DNA of 64,000 bases from Pigmentiphaga sp. NML030171 (GCF_002188635.1 NZ_NINX01000029.1:248001-312000), one strand, 5' to 3'. Counted from the stretch's first letter, positions 24,810 through 34,293 are shown. Numbers and translations: made by a program. Notes: a model not told the origin generated them from the letters alone.

Positions 24810-26678
24810 ATGCCGCCTCGTTCGCCCTTTGTAATCGCGCCCCCACTGGGCCTGTCTCGTCGGCGTTTTGTTCAGGGGCTGGCCGCTGGCGGCGTCCTGG
24901 CCGGGCTGTCCACCCCGGCGCTCAGGGCATTTGCCCAACAAGGCTCCGCGACGCGCGGTGCCGCCCCTGTGCTGAAGGGCACCGAGTTCGACTTGGTGAT
25001 CGCCGAATCGCCCGTGAACTTCACGGGCAAGCCAGGCGTGGCTACGACCATCAACGGCTCGCTGCCGGCACCGACATTGCGTTGGCGCGAGGGTGACACC
25101 GTCACAATCCGTGTGACCAACAAGCTGCGTGAAGCCACATCCATCCACTGGCACGGGATCATCCTGCCGTATCAGATGGATGGCGTGCCGGGCATCAGCT
25201 TCAATGGCATCGCTCCCGGCGAGACCTTCACGTACCGCTTCAAGGTTCAGCAAAGCGGCTCCTACTGGTACCACTCGCACTCCGGCTTCCAGGAACTCAC
25301 GGGCATGTACGGGGCGATCATCATCGACCCCGCTGGTGCCGAGACCATCCGCGCCGACCGTGACCACGTGCTGCTGTTCTCGGATTGGACCGACGAAGAC
25401 CCGATGCGGGTGTTCACCAAGCTCAAGTCCCAAAGCGACTACTACAACTACAACCAACCTACCGTCTTCGACTTCTTCCGGGACGCCTCGCGCGACGGCA
25501 TGGCCGCTGCGATCGACAAGCGCAAGATGTGGAACGAGATGCGGATGAATCCGACGGATCTCGCCGATCTGTCCGCCGCCACGCTGACCTATCTGGCCAA
25601 CGGCGTCACCCCCGCCGGCAATTGGACGGCGCTGTTCCGACCGGGTGAGCGCGTGCGGCTGCGCATGGTCAACGGTGCGGGCAACACCTTCTACGACGTA
25701 CGCATTCCCGGACTGAAACTCACGGTGGTGCACGTCGATGGTGTTGACGTGGAGCCGGTGACGGTCGATGAGTTCCGATTCGGTCCGGGCGAAACCGTCG
25801 ATGTGATCGTCCAGCCACGGGATGACGCTTACACGATCTTCGCCCAGGCGATGGACCGGACAGGCTACGCGCGGGCCACGCTGGCCGTGCGTGAAGGTCT
25901 TCAAGCTCCCGTGCCTGCCCTCGATCCGGTCGAATGGCTGACCATGAACGACATGATGGGCAGCATGATGGGGGGCATGGACCACGGCGGGTCCGGCCAA
26001 GCCATGGAGATGACGGGCATGACCGGGATGACCGGGATGACCGGGATGGATCATGGGGCGATGGCTGGCATGAATCACGGCGCCATGAACCACGGTGGCA
26101 TGGCGATGGATCACAGCCAACACGCCGCGGCTGCGGGGGGACTGGCCGTGCCCAGCACTACTGCTCGCCACGCTCGCACCGAGTATGGTGCCAGCACGGA
26201 CATGCGCGTTGACATGGCGCGCACCAACCTCGATGACCCCGGCATCGGACTGCGCAACAACGGTCGGCGCGTGTTGACCCTCGCGGATCTGCATACCCCG
26301 TCGGGGCCGCTGGACAAGAGAGGCCCTGGCCGGGAGGTCGAACTGCACCTCACGGGCAACATGGAACGCTACGCATGGTCCCTGGACGGGCTGGAGTTCG
26401 GAAAGTCCACGCCGGTGCACTTCAAACACGGCGAGCGGCTGCGGGTCATTCTGCACAACGACACCATGATGACCCATCCCATGCACCTGCACGGCATGTG
26501 GAGCGAGCTGGAAAGCCCCGACGGTCGCTTCCTTGCGCGCCGCCACACCCTGCCGGTGCAGCCGGCACAACGCATCAGCTTCCTGGTGACAGCCGACGCG
26601 CTCGGCCGCTGGGCGTGGCACTGCCACCTGATGTTCCACATGGATGCCGGCATGTTCCGCGAAGTCGTGGTGTCTTGA
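24810..26678 (+). CDS. copA: CopA multicopper oxidase (periplasmic, Tat-exported)
   Basis: 622 residues from the ATG at 24810, which has GGAGGA 9 bases upstream and starts a Tat signal (LSRRRFVQGLAAGG). Earlier in-frame starts would run through the CopR palindrome. Oxidises Cu(I) to Cu(II) in the periplasm. Copper ligands: HWHG near residue 113, WYHSHSGFQ, HPMHLHGMW and HCHLMFHMDAGMF at the C-terminus (type 1 Cys, His, Met). Between domains 2 and 3 is a Met/His-rich segment (residues 380-435) including a four-unit Met-Thr-Gly repeat. Family length normal (about 600). Confidence 0.96.
   Translation: MPPRSPFVIAPPLGLSRRRFVQGLAAGGVLAGLSTPALRAFAQQGSATRGAAPVLKGTEFDLVIAESPVNFTGKPGVATTINGSLPAPTLRWREGDTVTIRVTNKLREATSIHWHGIILPYQMDGVPGISFNGIAPGETFTYRFKVQQSGSYWYHSHSGFQELTGMYGAIIIDPAGAETIRADRDHVLLFSDWTDEDPMRVFTKLKSQSDYYNYNQPTVFDFFRDASRDGMAAAIDKRKMWNEMRMNPTDLADLSAATLTYLANGVTPAGNWTALFRPGERVRLRMVNGAGNTFYDVRIPGLKLTVVHVDGVDVEPVTVDEFRFGPGETVDVIVQPRDDAYTIFAQAMDRTGYARATLAVREGLQAPVPALDPVEWLTMNDMMGSMMGGMDHGGSGQAMEMTGMTGMTGMTGMDHGAMAGMNHGAMNHGGMAMDHSQHAAAAGGLAVPSTTARHARTEYGASTDMRVDMARTNLDDPGIGLRNNGRRVLTLADLHTPSGPLDKRGPGREVELHLTGNMERYAWSLDGLEFGKSTPVHFKHGERLRVILHNDTMMTHPMHLHGMWSELESPDGRFLARRHTLPVQPAQRISFLVTADALGRWAWHCHLMFHMDAGMFREVVVS
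26010..26045 (+). repeat. four 9-base repeats encoding Met-Thr-Gly in copA
   Basis: Units ATGACSGGS at 26010, 26019, 26028 and 26037, the last three identical. A slippage-prone array in the Met-rich region, so the number of Met-Thr-Gly units may vary between strains. Confidence 0.85.
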
Positions 26679-26703
26679 ACCCAGCGCACAAGGAAGACCA
26701 AGA

Positions 26704-27684
26704 ATGTCCAAAGCACTCCCCACTCGCGCACTGGCCACGACGCTTCTGGCCCTGGTAAGCGTCGCCGCCCAGGCACAAGCACAGAACGACCATGCAGCGC
26801 ACGGCCAGGCCGACGCTCAAACGGCCGCGCCATCCACTCAGACCGTGGCTCCTGCCGCCGACCCGCACGCGGGTCACGCGACGTCGGCGAGCGGCTCGAC
26901 CGCGGCCCCGGCCATGGATCACGGCAACATGCAGATGCAGGGCGGGTCGGCGCCTCCTGACGCCCGCGATCCGCATGGCTACTCCAATGGCCTGACATTG
27001 GGATCGGGCGACTACGCCGTACCCGGTGTGCCGCGGCTGATGCTGGCCGACGAACACAGGTTCTTCTCGTTGCGCGGCGAAACCCTGGAACGCCGCTTCA
27101 CGCGCAAAGGGGACGATTCCACGGCCTACGACCTCCAGGCTTGGTATGGGACGACCTACAACAAGGCCGTCGTGAAGGCCGAAGGCGATATCGCCAAAGG
27201 AAAGCTCGAAGAATCGCGTACCGAGCTTCTCTGGGGGCACGCCGTCGCACCGTACTGGGACACCCAGCTCGGCGTTCGGGTGGATAACGGAGAAGGCCCG
27301 AGCCGTCAATGGTTGGCTTTCGGCATCCAGGGCCTCGCCCCCTACTGGTTCGAGCTGGAGGCGACGGGCTACGTGGGAAGTGGCGGACGTACGGCGCTGC
27401 GTGTCGAAGGAAGCTACGAGCTGCTGCTGACCCAGCGACTGATTCTGGAGCCTCGTGCCGAATTGCAGTTCTATGGCAAGGACGACCCGGAACGCGGTAT
27501 CGGCAAGGGCTTGGCCGAAGCGTCTGCTGGCTTGCGCCTGCGCTATGAATTCAGTCGCCAGTTCGCCCCCTACATCGGCGTGGAACGGGCGGGCAGCTTC
27601 GGACGCACCGCGGACTATGTGCGCGCCGAAGGTGGCCGCGCGCAGCAGACGCGCTGGGTGGCTGGCGTGCGATTCTGGTTCTAG
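26704..27684 (+). CDS. copB: CopB outer-membrane copper-resistance protein
   Basis: 326 residues. A Sec signal (cleavage after AQA near residue 25) is followed by a His/Met-rich region (residues 28-85: HAAHGQ, HAGHATS, MDHGNMQMQ) and a C-terminal beta-barrel-like CopB domain (residues 90-326) that ends with VRFWF, an outer-membrane type terminal Phe. Binds or sequesters copper at the outer membrane. Follows copA by 25 bases. Confidence 0.94.
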   Translation: MSKALPTRALATTLLALVSVAAQAQAQNDHAAHGQADAQTAAPSTQTVAPAADPHAGHATSASGSTAAPAMDHGNMQMQGGSAPPDARDPHGYSNGLTLGSGDYAVPGVPRLMLADEHRFFSLRGETLERRFTRKGDDSTAYDLQAWYGTTYNKAVVKAEGDIAKGKLEESRTELLWGHAVAPYWDTQLGVRVDNGEGPSRQWLAFGIQGLAPYWFELEATGYVGSGGRTALRVEGSYELLLTQRLILEPRAELQFYGKDDPERGIGKGLAEASAGLRLRYEFSRQFAPYIGVERAGSFGRTADYVRAEGGRAQQTRWVAGVRFWF

Positions 27685-27721
27685 AACCTTGTGGGTTTGA
27701 TCATCTGATGAGAGGCAATCT

Positions 27722-28207
27722 ATGAACATGCACTACGACAGAAGCCAGGGCAAAGTGCCGAGACGCCAAGCATTGATCGCTGGCTTGTTGGTGATGGCAC
27801 TCGCAGGACCGAGCCTGGCGCAGAGCCGACCGATCGCCAAGGTGTGGAAGGACCCGAGCTGCGGTTGCTGCAAGGACTGGGTCTCACACCTGCAAGGCGC
27901 AGGCTTCGATGTGCAGGTTCTTGACACCGGGAACACGGCAGCGCGCACGCGGCTGGGCATCCCGCAGAAGTACGGTTCGTGCCACACGGCGCAGATCGGC
28001 GGCTATGCCATCGAGGGTCATGTGCCTGCCTCGGACATTCAACGCTTGCTGCGCGAAGCCCCGCAGGCCATCGGCCTCGCGGCGCCGGGCATGCCGGTCG
28101 GTTCGCCCGGCATGGATGGTCCGGCCTATGGTGGACGCAAGGACGCCTACGACGTGCTGCTGATCGGGAAAAACGGTAGTAGCACGGTCTATCAGTCGCA
28201 TCGCTGA
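27722..28207 (+). CDS. DUF411 metal-binding protein
   Basis: 161 residues. Twin-arginine-like or Sec leader (PRRQALIAGLLVMALAG; mature start near residue 34). The DUF411 core has KVWKDPSCGCCKDW (residues 40-53), a Cys-x-Cys-Cys copper site, and KYGSCHTAQIGGYAIEGHVPASDI. Common in cop clusters of Cupriavidus and Pseudomonas, where it is sometimes called CopG. Periplasmic metal binding likely; exact role unsettled. Confidence 0.9.
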   Translation: MNMHYDRSQGKVPRRQALIAGLLVMALAGPSLAQSRPIAKVWKDPSCGCCKDWVSHLQGAGFDVQVLDTGNTAARTRLGIPQKYGSCHTAQIGGYAIEGHVPASDIQRLLREAPQAIGLAAPGMPVGSPGMDGPAYGGRKDAYDVLLIGKNGSSTVYQSHR

Positions 28208-28240
28208 CCATCCATCAACCCTTTTCCGTGGAGATATGCC

Positions 28241-28513
28241 ATGCAGCATCAGCACACACAGACCCCCAGCGATCGTCCCCGGTTCTGGCGATCGCGCTAC
28301 GGCGTGGCGTTCCTCATCATCGCCGCTGTCGCCGCGTATTTCCTGCTCAAGGAGCACACGGCACATGTTGCCGGCTATCTCCCCTTCCTGCTGCTGGCGG
28401 CTTGTCCGCTGATGCACCTGTTCATGCACCGTGGTCACGGCCACGGCGGACACGATCATGCCGCGCGTCAGGGTGAGGAAGGTGCCGCACCCGCCAAGGA
28501 GCAGAAGCAATGA
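28241..28513 (+). CDS. DUF2933 small membrane protein
   Basis: 90 residues. Membrane segments at residues 20-36 and 42-60 with ACPLMHLFMH, the DUF2933 signature, and a His-rich tail (RGHGHGGHDHAA). Often found in copper-resistance operons, function unknown. The His tail could bind metal. Stop codon directly followed by a 14-base-pair hairpin. Confidence 0.88.
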   Translation: MQHQHTQTPSDRPRFWRSRYGVAFLIIAAVAAYFLLKEHTAHVAGYLPFLLLAACPLMHLFMHRGHGHGGHDHAARQGEEGAAPAKEQKQ

Positions 28514-28544
28514 GTCGCGTGCTCGCACCGTGCGAGCACGCGAC
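28514..28544 (+). terminator. 14-base-pair hairpin between DUF2933 gene and ATPase gene
   Basis: Arms at 28514-28527 and 28531-28544 are perfect complements (GTCGCGTGCTCGCA), loop CCG. The hairpin starts at the base after the stop codon. No T run follows, so partial termination or RNA protection within the cop operon is more likely than a full stop. Confidence 0.6.
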
Positions 28545-28625
28545 GCCGCGCTTGTCTCCTTGCGCGCCTGCGGCCTGCTGCGATCACCAGACACCAACGG
28601 TTAACGGCGGAGGGCACTTGTCACT

Positions 28626-31106
28626 ATGAATTCACCCAGCAAGTCTTCAGGACATGAGCACGCAGGCATGGCGGCGGGTGCCACAACGTCCGGCCCGCAT
28701 ACGCACCACCATCACGCCAGCCATGCCGGCAGTGACGACGCGGGCGGGTCCTCAAGCCACTCGCAGCCCGATGCCGCGACGCGCGATCCGGTGTGTGGCA
28801 TGGCGGTCACGGCGGCGTCGGAGCACCGCTCCACGCACTTGGGGAACACGTACTTGTTTTGCAGCACCGGATGCAAGGCCAAATTCGACACCGATCCGGC
28901 GCGATATGCCAGCGGTGGCGCGGGCATAGGCACAGGCAGCGGCCATGCGCCGCATCACCATGCCAGCACCGCAGTTTCACCGGCCCCGGCGGCATCGCCA
29001 ACCGCACCCGGAACGATCTACACCTGCCCGATGCACCCGGAGATCCGCCAGGATCATCCGGGAACCTGCCCCAAGTGCGGGATGACGCTGGAGCCCCTGC
29101 TGCCCGACCTCGACGACGACAACCCGGAGTTGCGTGACTTCTCGCGTCGCTTCTGGTGGACCTTGCCGTTGACGCTCGTGGTCCTGGCGCTGGCGATGCT
29201 GGGCGAGCGGCTGCACCTGATGGACATGGCTACGCAGAGCTGGGTCGAGTTGGTGCTGTCGTTGCCGATCGTGCTGTGGGCCGGCTGGCCCTTCTTCTCC
29301 CGCGGCTGGCTGTCCGTGGTCAACCGCAGCCCGAACATGTGGACACTGATCGGCCTGGGAACGGGTGCGGCATTCATCTACAGCGTCGTGGCAACCGTTG
29401 CGCCGGAAGTGTTTCCAGCCTCCTTCATGTCCATGGGACGGGTCGGCGTGTATTTCGAGGCCGCCGCCGTCATCATCTCGCTGACACTGCTCGGCCAGGT
29501 GCTGGAACTCAAGGCCCGCTCCCAGACTTCGGCGGCCATCAAGTCGCTGCTGGGGCTGGCGCCCAAGACCGCGCGGCGCATCAATGCGGACGGCAGCGAG
29601 GAAGACGTGCCGCTCAGCCATGTGCACGTCGGCGACCTGCTGCGCATCCGACCCGGCGAGAAGGTGCCGGTGGATGGCATCGTGCACGAGGGCAGCAGCT
29701 CGATTGACGAATCCATGCTGACCGGCGAACCGCTGCCCGTCAGCAAGCGCGCGGGCGACAAGGTCATCGGGGCCACACTCAACACCAACGGCGCGCTGGT
29801 CATGCGTTCGGAGCGGATCGGCTCGGACACCGTTCTATCGCAGATCGTCCAGATGGTCGCCCAGGCGCAGCGTTCCAAGGCACCGATGCAACGCATGGCC
29901 GATGTCGTTGCCGGCTACTTCGTGATGGCCGTCGTCGCCATTGCGGTCACGACGCTCTTTGTATGGGGATTCTTCGGGCCACAGCCCACCTGGGTCTATG
30001 GACTGATCAATGCGGTGGCCGTCCTGATCATCGCCTGCCCGTGCGCGCTGGGTCTGGCCACGCCGATGTCGATCATGGTCGCAACGGGCCGTGGCGCCAC
30101 GCAGGGCGTGTTGTTCCGCGATGCCGCGGCGATCGAGAATCTTCGCAAGGTCGATACCCTCGTCATCGACAAGACAGGAACCCTGACCGAAGGCCGACCT
30201 GCTTTCGATCAGGTCGTCGCAGCACCCGGCTTTACGAACGATGAGGTGCTGCGTCTTGCGGCCAGCCTGGACCAGGGCAGTGAACACCCCCTGGCCGACG
30301 CCATCGTGCAGGCCGCGCGTGCCCAGGGCCTCCAACTCGTGAAGCCTCAGAGCTTTGAATCGGGAACCGGCATCGGCGTGCGCGGAAAGGTTGAGCACCG
30401 GCAACTGGCGTTGGGCAACACAGTGCTGATGGAACAGTCTGGCGTATCGGTGGAACCGCTCGTACCCCAGGCCGAAACTCTGCGCGGCGAAGGGGCCAGC
30501 GTCATGTACTTGGCTGTGGACGGGCAACTCGCGGGTTTGCTCGCCGTATCCGACCCGGTCAAGGGCAGCACCCCCGAGGCCCTGGCCGCGTTGAAGGCTG
30601 CGGGCCTGCGGGTCATCATGGCCACCGGGGACGGGCAGACCACCGCCAAAGCCGTCGGTGCACGCCTAGGCATCGACGAGGTGCATGGTGAGGTCAAGCC
30701 GGCGGACAAGCTCATGTTGATCGAGCGGCTGCAGAAAGAAGGCCGCATCGTCGCCATGGCCGGAGACGGCATCAACGACGCGCCGGCCTTGGCGAAGGCA
30801 GACGTGGGCATCGCCATGGGAACGGGAACCGACGTGGCGATGAACAGCGCTCAGGTCACGCTGGTCAAGGGCGACCTGCGTGGCATTGCTGTCGCTCGCA
30901 CGCTCTCGGTGAGTACCGTGGGCAACATGAAGCAGAACCTCATGTTCGCCTTCCTCTACAACGCGCTGGGCATCCCCATCGCCGCCGGGGTTCTCTATCC
31001 CCTCACGGGCTGGTTGCTGTCGCCCCTGATCGCAGCATTGGCGATGAGCCTGAGTTCGGCATCGGTCGTGGGCAACGCCTTGCGGCTGAGAGCGAGCCGA
31101 CTGTGA
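28626..31106 (+). CDS. copper-exporting P1B-type ATPase with YHS and CPMHP-type N-terminal domains
   Basis: 826 residues. The N-terminus has a His/Gly-rich leader ([14 protein letters not shown]), a YHS domain (residues 55-97: [20 protein letters not shown]), and a heavy-metal-binding domain (residues 134-158: [15 protein letters not shown]). No CxxC HMA domain is present. Eight membrane helices; transport motif CPC at residues 471-473; phosphorylated Asp515 in DKTGTLTEG; the HP motif [19 protein letters not shown]. Pumps Cu(I) from the cytoplasm to the periplasm; resembles CopF/GolT-like pumps of Cupriavidus. Confidence 0.95.
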   Translation: MNSPSKSSGHEHAGMAAGATTSGPHTHHHHASHAGSDDAGGSSSHSQPDAATRDPVCGMAVTAASEHRSTHLGNTYLFCSTGCKAKFDTDPARYASGGAGIGTGSGHAPHHHASTAVSPAPAASPTAPGTIYTCPMHPEIRQDHPGTCPKCGMTLEPLLPDLDDDNPELRDFSRRFWWTLPLTLVVLALAMLGERLHLMDMATQSWVELVLSLPIVLWAGWPFFSRGWLSVVNRSPNMWTLIGLGTGAAFIYSVVATVAPEVFPASFMSMGRVGVYFEAAAVIISLTLLGQVLELKARSQTSAAIKSLLGLAPKTARRINADGSEEDVPLSHVHVGDLLRIRPGEKVPVDGIVHEGSSSIDESMLTGEPLPVSKRAGDKVIGATLNTNGALVMRSERIGSDTVLSQIVQMVAQAQRSKAPMQRMADVVAGYFVMAVVAIAVTTLFVWGFFGPQPTWVYGLINAVAVLIIACPCALGLATPMSIMVATGRGATQGVLFRDAAAIENLRKVDTLVIDKTGTLTEGRPAFDQVVAAPGFTNDEVLRLAASLDQGSEHPLADAIVQAARAQGLQLVKPQSFESGTGIGVRGKVEHRQLALGNTVLMEQSGVSVEPLVPQAETLRGEGASVMYLAVDGQLAGLLAVSDPVKGSTPEALAALKAAGLRVIMATGDGQTTAKAVGARLGIDEVHGEVKPADKLMLIERLQKEGRIVAMAGDGINDAPALAKADVGIAMGTGTDVAMNSAQVTLVKGDLRGIAVARTLSVSTVGNMKQNLMFAFLYNALGIPIAAGVLYPLTGWLLSPLIAALAMSLSSASVVGNALRLRASRL

Positions 31107-31247
31107 CCGAAACATCTTTCAGAACCAACAGGAGTCTGCTATCGCCCAGCGAACCGTTTCTTTCGTTCCACGCCGTTGCGAAGGTGCAAGCCTTATCTCG
31201 GCATTTCGTTCTTAAACCACACCTCACACATCCAGGTAGAAACTTCT

Positions 31248-31634
31248 ATGACCCGTTCACATTTCATCGCCAAGCTCGTCGCGCCGATCGCTGCTGGCCT
31301 GTTCGCCACCGCCGCATTCGCGCATCCTTCGCTGGTGTCTTCAACGCCGGCCGACAAGTCGCAGGTTTCCGCGCCAGCCACCATCGAGCTGAAGTTCTCC
31401 GAAACGCTGGTGCCGCAGTTCTCCGCCGCAAGCCTTGTCATGACGGGCATGCCGGGAATGGCGAGCCATGGCCCGATGAAGATCAACGCCAGCGTCGCGG
31501 GTGCCGGCGACGGCAAGACCATGGTCATCACGCCGGCACAGGCGCTCCAGCCGGGCGACTATCGCGTCGAATGGCGTGCCGTCTCCTCGGACACGCATCC
31601 GATCACGGGTAACGTCACCTTCAAGGTGAAGTAA
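31248..31634 (+). CDS. copC: CopC periplasmic copper-binding protein
   Basis: 128 residues from the ATG at 31248 (signal peptide MTRSHFIAKLVAPIAAGLFA, cleavage after AFA). The mature protein begins HPSLVSSTPAD, so the N-terminal His copper(II) ligand is in place. A Met-rich loop MTGMPGMASHGPM (mature residues about 44-56) provides a Cu(I) site, and SSDTHPITGNVTF ends the fold. It lies 4 bases before copD. The 141 bases before it show nothing further. Confidence 0.94.
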   Translation: MTRSHFIAKLVAPIAAGLFATAAFAHPSLVSSTPADKSQVSAPATIELKFSETLVPQFSAASLVMTGMPGMASHGPMKINASVAGAGDGKTMVITPAQALQPGDYRVEWRAVSSDTHPITGNVTFKVK

Positions 31635-31638
31635 GCCC

Positions 31639-32565
31639 ATGGCCGGGGATTGGTTGACCATCGTCCTGCGCCTGGCGCTTTATCTGGACCTGGCGGCGGC
31701 GTTTGGCGTCGCCATGTTCGGACTCTATGCTTTGGGCAACGACGAGCGATCCTCGACGATCTCGCGCCGCTATCGCGTACTCATTGGCGCATCCGCCGCC
31801 ATCGGCATTGTCCTGTCGATGTGGGGCATGACGGTCATGGCCAAGGCCATGTCCGGCGCCCAAAGCTACGCGGAGCTGTCAACGCACGTTTTCGACATGC
31901 TCATTACGGGCACGCACATGGGCATCGCCTGGTGCATTCGCATCCTGGCGTTAGTGACGTGTGTGCTCATCGCAGTGTTGCGCATGAATTCAACACTGCG
32001 TTTTGCAGCGATGGCCGCTTCCAGTGGTGTGGCGTTGGCGACCCTTGCATGGGCGGGACATGGCGCCATGGATGACGGCGTGCGCGGATACATTCATCTC
32101 GCTTCGGACATCACGCACCTCTGGGCGGCCGGTGCCTGGGTAGGCGCATTGATCGCGTTCTTGGTGCTTGCGGCGAACAAACCAAATACCGGGCAAGGCT
32201 CAGTAGAGATCCTGAGCCGAACATCCAATGGTTTCGCTCGGATAGGTACTGTGATCGTGGCGGCACTCGTCGTGACCGGAGCCCTGAATTACCTGTTGAT
32301 CGCTGGGCCATCGCTTGATCCGCTCTTCTCAACGCTCTATGGCCGCCTGCTCGTAGGAAAACTCCTGTTGTTCGGAGGAATGCTCGCGCTGGCGGCAGCC
32401 AATCGGTTTCGACTGAGCCCAAGTCTGGAGGCGGCATTGAGAACAGGCAACCACGCACACGCGGTCGTCAAGCTACGGCAGAGTCTGTTCACGGAGGCGA
32501 CATTAGCCGTTCTGGTTTTGGCGAGCGTTGCGTGGCTTGGCATCCTTTCTCCCAACGGCACCTAA
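31639..32565 (+). CDS. copD: CopD inner-membrane copper protein
   Basis: 308 residues with eight hydrophobic segments. CopD family features: periplasmic-face His residues in AGHGAMDD and HLASDITHLWAAGAWVGAL. Partner of CopC, thought to take part in copper import or handling across the inner membrane. Spaced 4 bases from copC, so probably one translational pair. Length usual for the family. Confidence 0.92.
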   Translation: MAGDWLTIVLRLALYLDLAAAFGVAMFGLYALGNDERSSTISRRYRVLIGASAAIGIVLSMWGMTVMAKAMSGAQSYAELSTHVFDMLITGTHMGIAWCIRILALVTCVLIAVLRMNSTLRFAAMAASSGVALATLAWAGHGAMDDGVRGYIHLASDITHLWAAGAWVGALIAFLVLAANKPNTGQGSVEILSRTSNGFARIGTVIVAALVVTGALNYLLIAGPSLDPLFSTLYGRLLVGKLLLFGGMLALAAANRFRLSPSLEAALRTGNHAHAVVKLRQSLFTEATLAVLVLASVAWLGILSPNGT

Positions 32566-32600
32566 TCCTTGACTGGCACCAAATGACAGCACATGAATTG

Positions 32601-32608
32601 AATGTAAT
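32601..32608 (+). promoter_or_regulatory. CopR-box half-site before copK
   Basis: AATGTAAT, preceded by ACATGAATTG, resembling the palindrome at 24670-24685 with an inserted ATT. It lies 86 bases before the copK start and may give this gene its own CopR-dependent promoter. Confidence 0.4.
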
Positions 32609-32693
32609 GCACGGGTAAGCGATCTGTAGATCGCGCGCTTCTACATTTAACGGCGCGGCGCAAGTTGTCGTCGTTTTCACAAAGGAGTCGATC

Positions 32694-32978
32694 ATGAAAT
32701 CGCAAATTGTCATTGCCGCCCTGTTGAGCGCCCTCTCCGTGCCTGCCTTCGCCGGTCATGCAGCAGCCCAGGCAGCCAAGGAGATGGTTCCGCTGGCTGA
32801 CGGGGGAACGCTGTACGTCTTCAAGGATGGAAAGATGGCACAGGAAAGTCGCTTCGGACGCGCCGTGTATCAATCCATCGGCGCCTCAGTGGCGACGAAG
32901 GACGGGCGGAACATTGCCATTACCAGCAATGAAGTTGCTCGCCTCAGCTCGCTGCTTGAACAGGAGCACGGCGGGTAA
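32694..32978 (+). CDS. copK: CopK-family periplasmic protein lacking the methionine ligands
   Basis: 94 residues. Signal peptide MKSQIVIAALLSALSVPAFA, then a CopK-like core LYVFKDGKMAQESRFGRAVY and KDGRNIAITSNEVARLSSLLEQEH. In CopK of Cupriavidus metallidurans, as I recall its sequence, Cu(I) is held by four methionines (28, 38, 44, 54). Here the aligned positions are Gln, Gln, Val and Ile. Fold assignment is good; copper binding by the known site is not expected. GGAG lies 7 bases before the ATG. It follows copD after 128 bases. Confidence 0.82.
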   Translation: MKSQIVIAALLSALSVPAFAGHAAAQAAKEMVPLADGGTLYVFKDGKMAQESRFGRAVYQSIGASVATKDGRNIAITSNEVARLSSLLEQEHGG

Positions 32979-33026
32979 TTCGCGCGATCTGCTGATGCCT
33001 CCCAATGGCGTCAGAAAGAAGTCCCA

Positions 33027-33051
33027 GCGCCTGTCCGATTCGGATAGGCGC
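33027..33051 (+). terminator. hairpin after copK
   Basis: GCGCCTGTCCG and CGGATAGGCGC (one G-T pair), loop ATT, in the 147-base gap before the LysR gene. No T run. Confidence 0.45.
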
Positions 33052-33125
33052 ATGGCCTTCGGTGACTACCCCGGACAGAAGATTCAATGTGTAGGTTCAA
33101 ATAACACTTAATAGGAGATTGATTT

Positions 33126-34052
33126 GTGGAGCTTCGTCATCTACGGTGTTTCCTCGCTGTAGCAGAGGAGCTTCACTTTGCCCGCGCTGCCGAGCGGTTG
33201 CACATCGACCAATCTCCGTTATCTCGCACCATCAAGGAGTTGGAGGAAGAACTCGGCGCACGCCTGTTTGTCCGCACCACTCGCAGCACACAACTGACCC
33301 GCGCTGGACGGCTGTTTCTGGAGCACGTTCAGCGAGTCTTTACAGTGCTGGAGCAGGCCCGCGATAGTGTCAAGTCCGCCGCCAACGGCTTTTGCGGCCA
33401 GTTGCGTATTGCCTTGTCCGATGGCGTCACGCCTTCGCGCCTGCCGGCATTGCTGGCGCGCAGCCGCGAAGAGGACCCCGAGGTGGAAATCCGATTGTTC
33501 GAGGTGCCTTTGGATCAGCAGATCAAGGGGCTTCATAGCGACCTGTATGACGCGGGCTTCTCGATGGCAGAGGATGCAGGTGATGGCATCATCGTCACTC
33601 CTGCATGGGAAGACGAATTGATGGTGGCGGTACCAGCCCGCCATCCGGTGCTTGCCTTCAAACAGATCCCGCTGAAGGAGGTGTTGCGCCATCCGCTGGC
33701 GCTGGGCGACCCAGCAGTGTGCGAAGGCCACGCGCGCCAGGTCGATCGGTTCCTACGCACATGCGGACAAGAGCCGCTGATCGCGCAGCGCGTGGCGACC
33801 TTCGACGTGATGATGACTTTAGTCTCCGCCGGCTTAGCATTGGGCTTGGCGGGCGAGGCGCACATTGCTTCCAGCCGCGAGCCGGGAGTCGTGGCCCGGC
33901 GCTTGGCGGGCAAGCCGACTATGCTCATGACCTATCTGCTGCGCCGCGATACGGAGCCGTCCGAAATGCTGGCTCGATTTATCGAACGAGTAGATTTTAT
34001 TGATTCGGCTGATGAACTCGGCATCCCCGAAGACCTTCCACGCGACCGATAG
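33126..34052 (+). CDS. LysR-family transcriptional regulator
   Basis: 308 residues from a GTG preceded by AGGAGA. N-terminal winged HTH (residues 1-60: LRHLRCFLAVAEELHFARAAERLHIDQSPLSRTIKELEEELG), then a LysR substrate-binding domain. Opening and HTH resemble regulators of the BenM/CatM type. Target unknown: the neighbour downstream is an exclusion-like lipoprotein and upstream is copK, so it may control either cargo or a remote gene. Last gene of the cop cargo. Confidence 0.9.
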   Translation: MELRHLRCFLAVAEELHFARAAERLHIDQSPLSRTIKELEEELGARLFVRTTRSTQLTRAGRLFLEHVQRVFTVLEQARDSVKSAANGFCGQLRIALSDGVTPSRLPALLARSREEDPEVEIRLFEVPLDQQIKGLHSDLYDAGFSMAEDAGDGIIVTPAWEDELMVAVPARHPVLAFKQIPLKEVLRHPLALGDPAVCEGHARQVDRFLRTCGQEPLIAQRVATFDVMMTLVSAGLALGLAGEAHIASSREPGVVARRLAGKPTMLMTYLLRRDTEPSEMLARFIERVDFIDSADELGIPEDLPRDR

Positions 34053-34065
34053 TAGGAATAAGGCT

Positions 34066-34293
34066 ATGAACAAAGTGATATTGCTGATATTGGTCACTGC
34101 ACTGCCTGCATGCGGTCCTTCTCAACCTTCGGAAACCGTGGATGCGCTCGTAGCCAATCCCGAACGCATCAAAGAGATTCAACGTCAATGCAAGGAAGAC
34201 CGCGCGAAGGTTGGCGACGAACTATGTCTGCGTGCTGCCGAAGCCGCCAAACGGCGATTTTTCGGTGATCGGCCCGAGCAAAAATCCAAGTAG
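34066..34293 (+). CDS. EexN/TrbK-like exclusion lipoprotein, copy 1
   Basis: 75 residues. Lipoprotein signal MNKVILLILVTALPAC with lipobox LPAC (Cys16). The mature part has NPERIKEIQRQC, GDELCLRAAEAAKRRFF, matching the spacing of cysteines and the A-x-x-RRF end of the lipoprotein at 41904. Such proteins block entry of the same element into a cell that already carries it. This copy sits outside the trb operon, 13 bases after the LysR gene, and is closed by its own terminator. Confidence 0.8.
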   Translation: MNKVILLILVTALPACGPSQPSETVDALVANPERIKEIQRQCKEDRAKVGDELCLRAAEAAKRRFFGDRPEQKSK

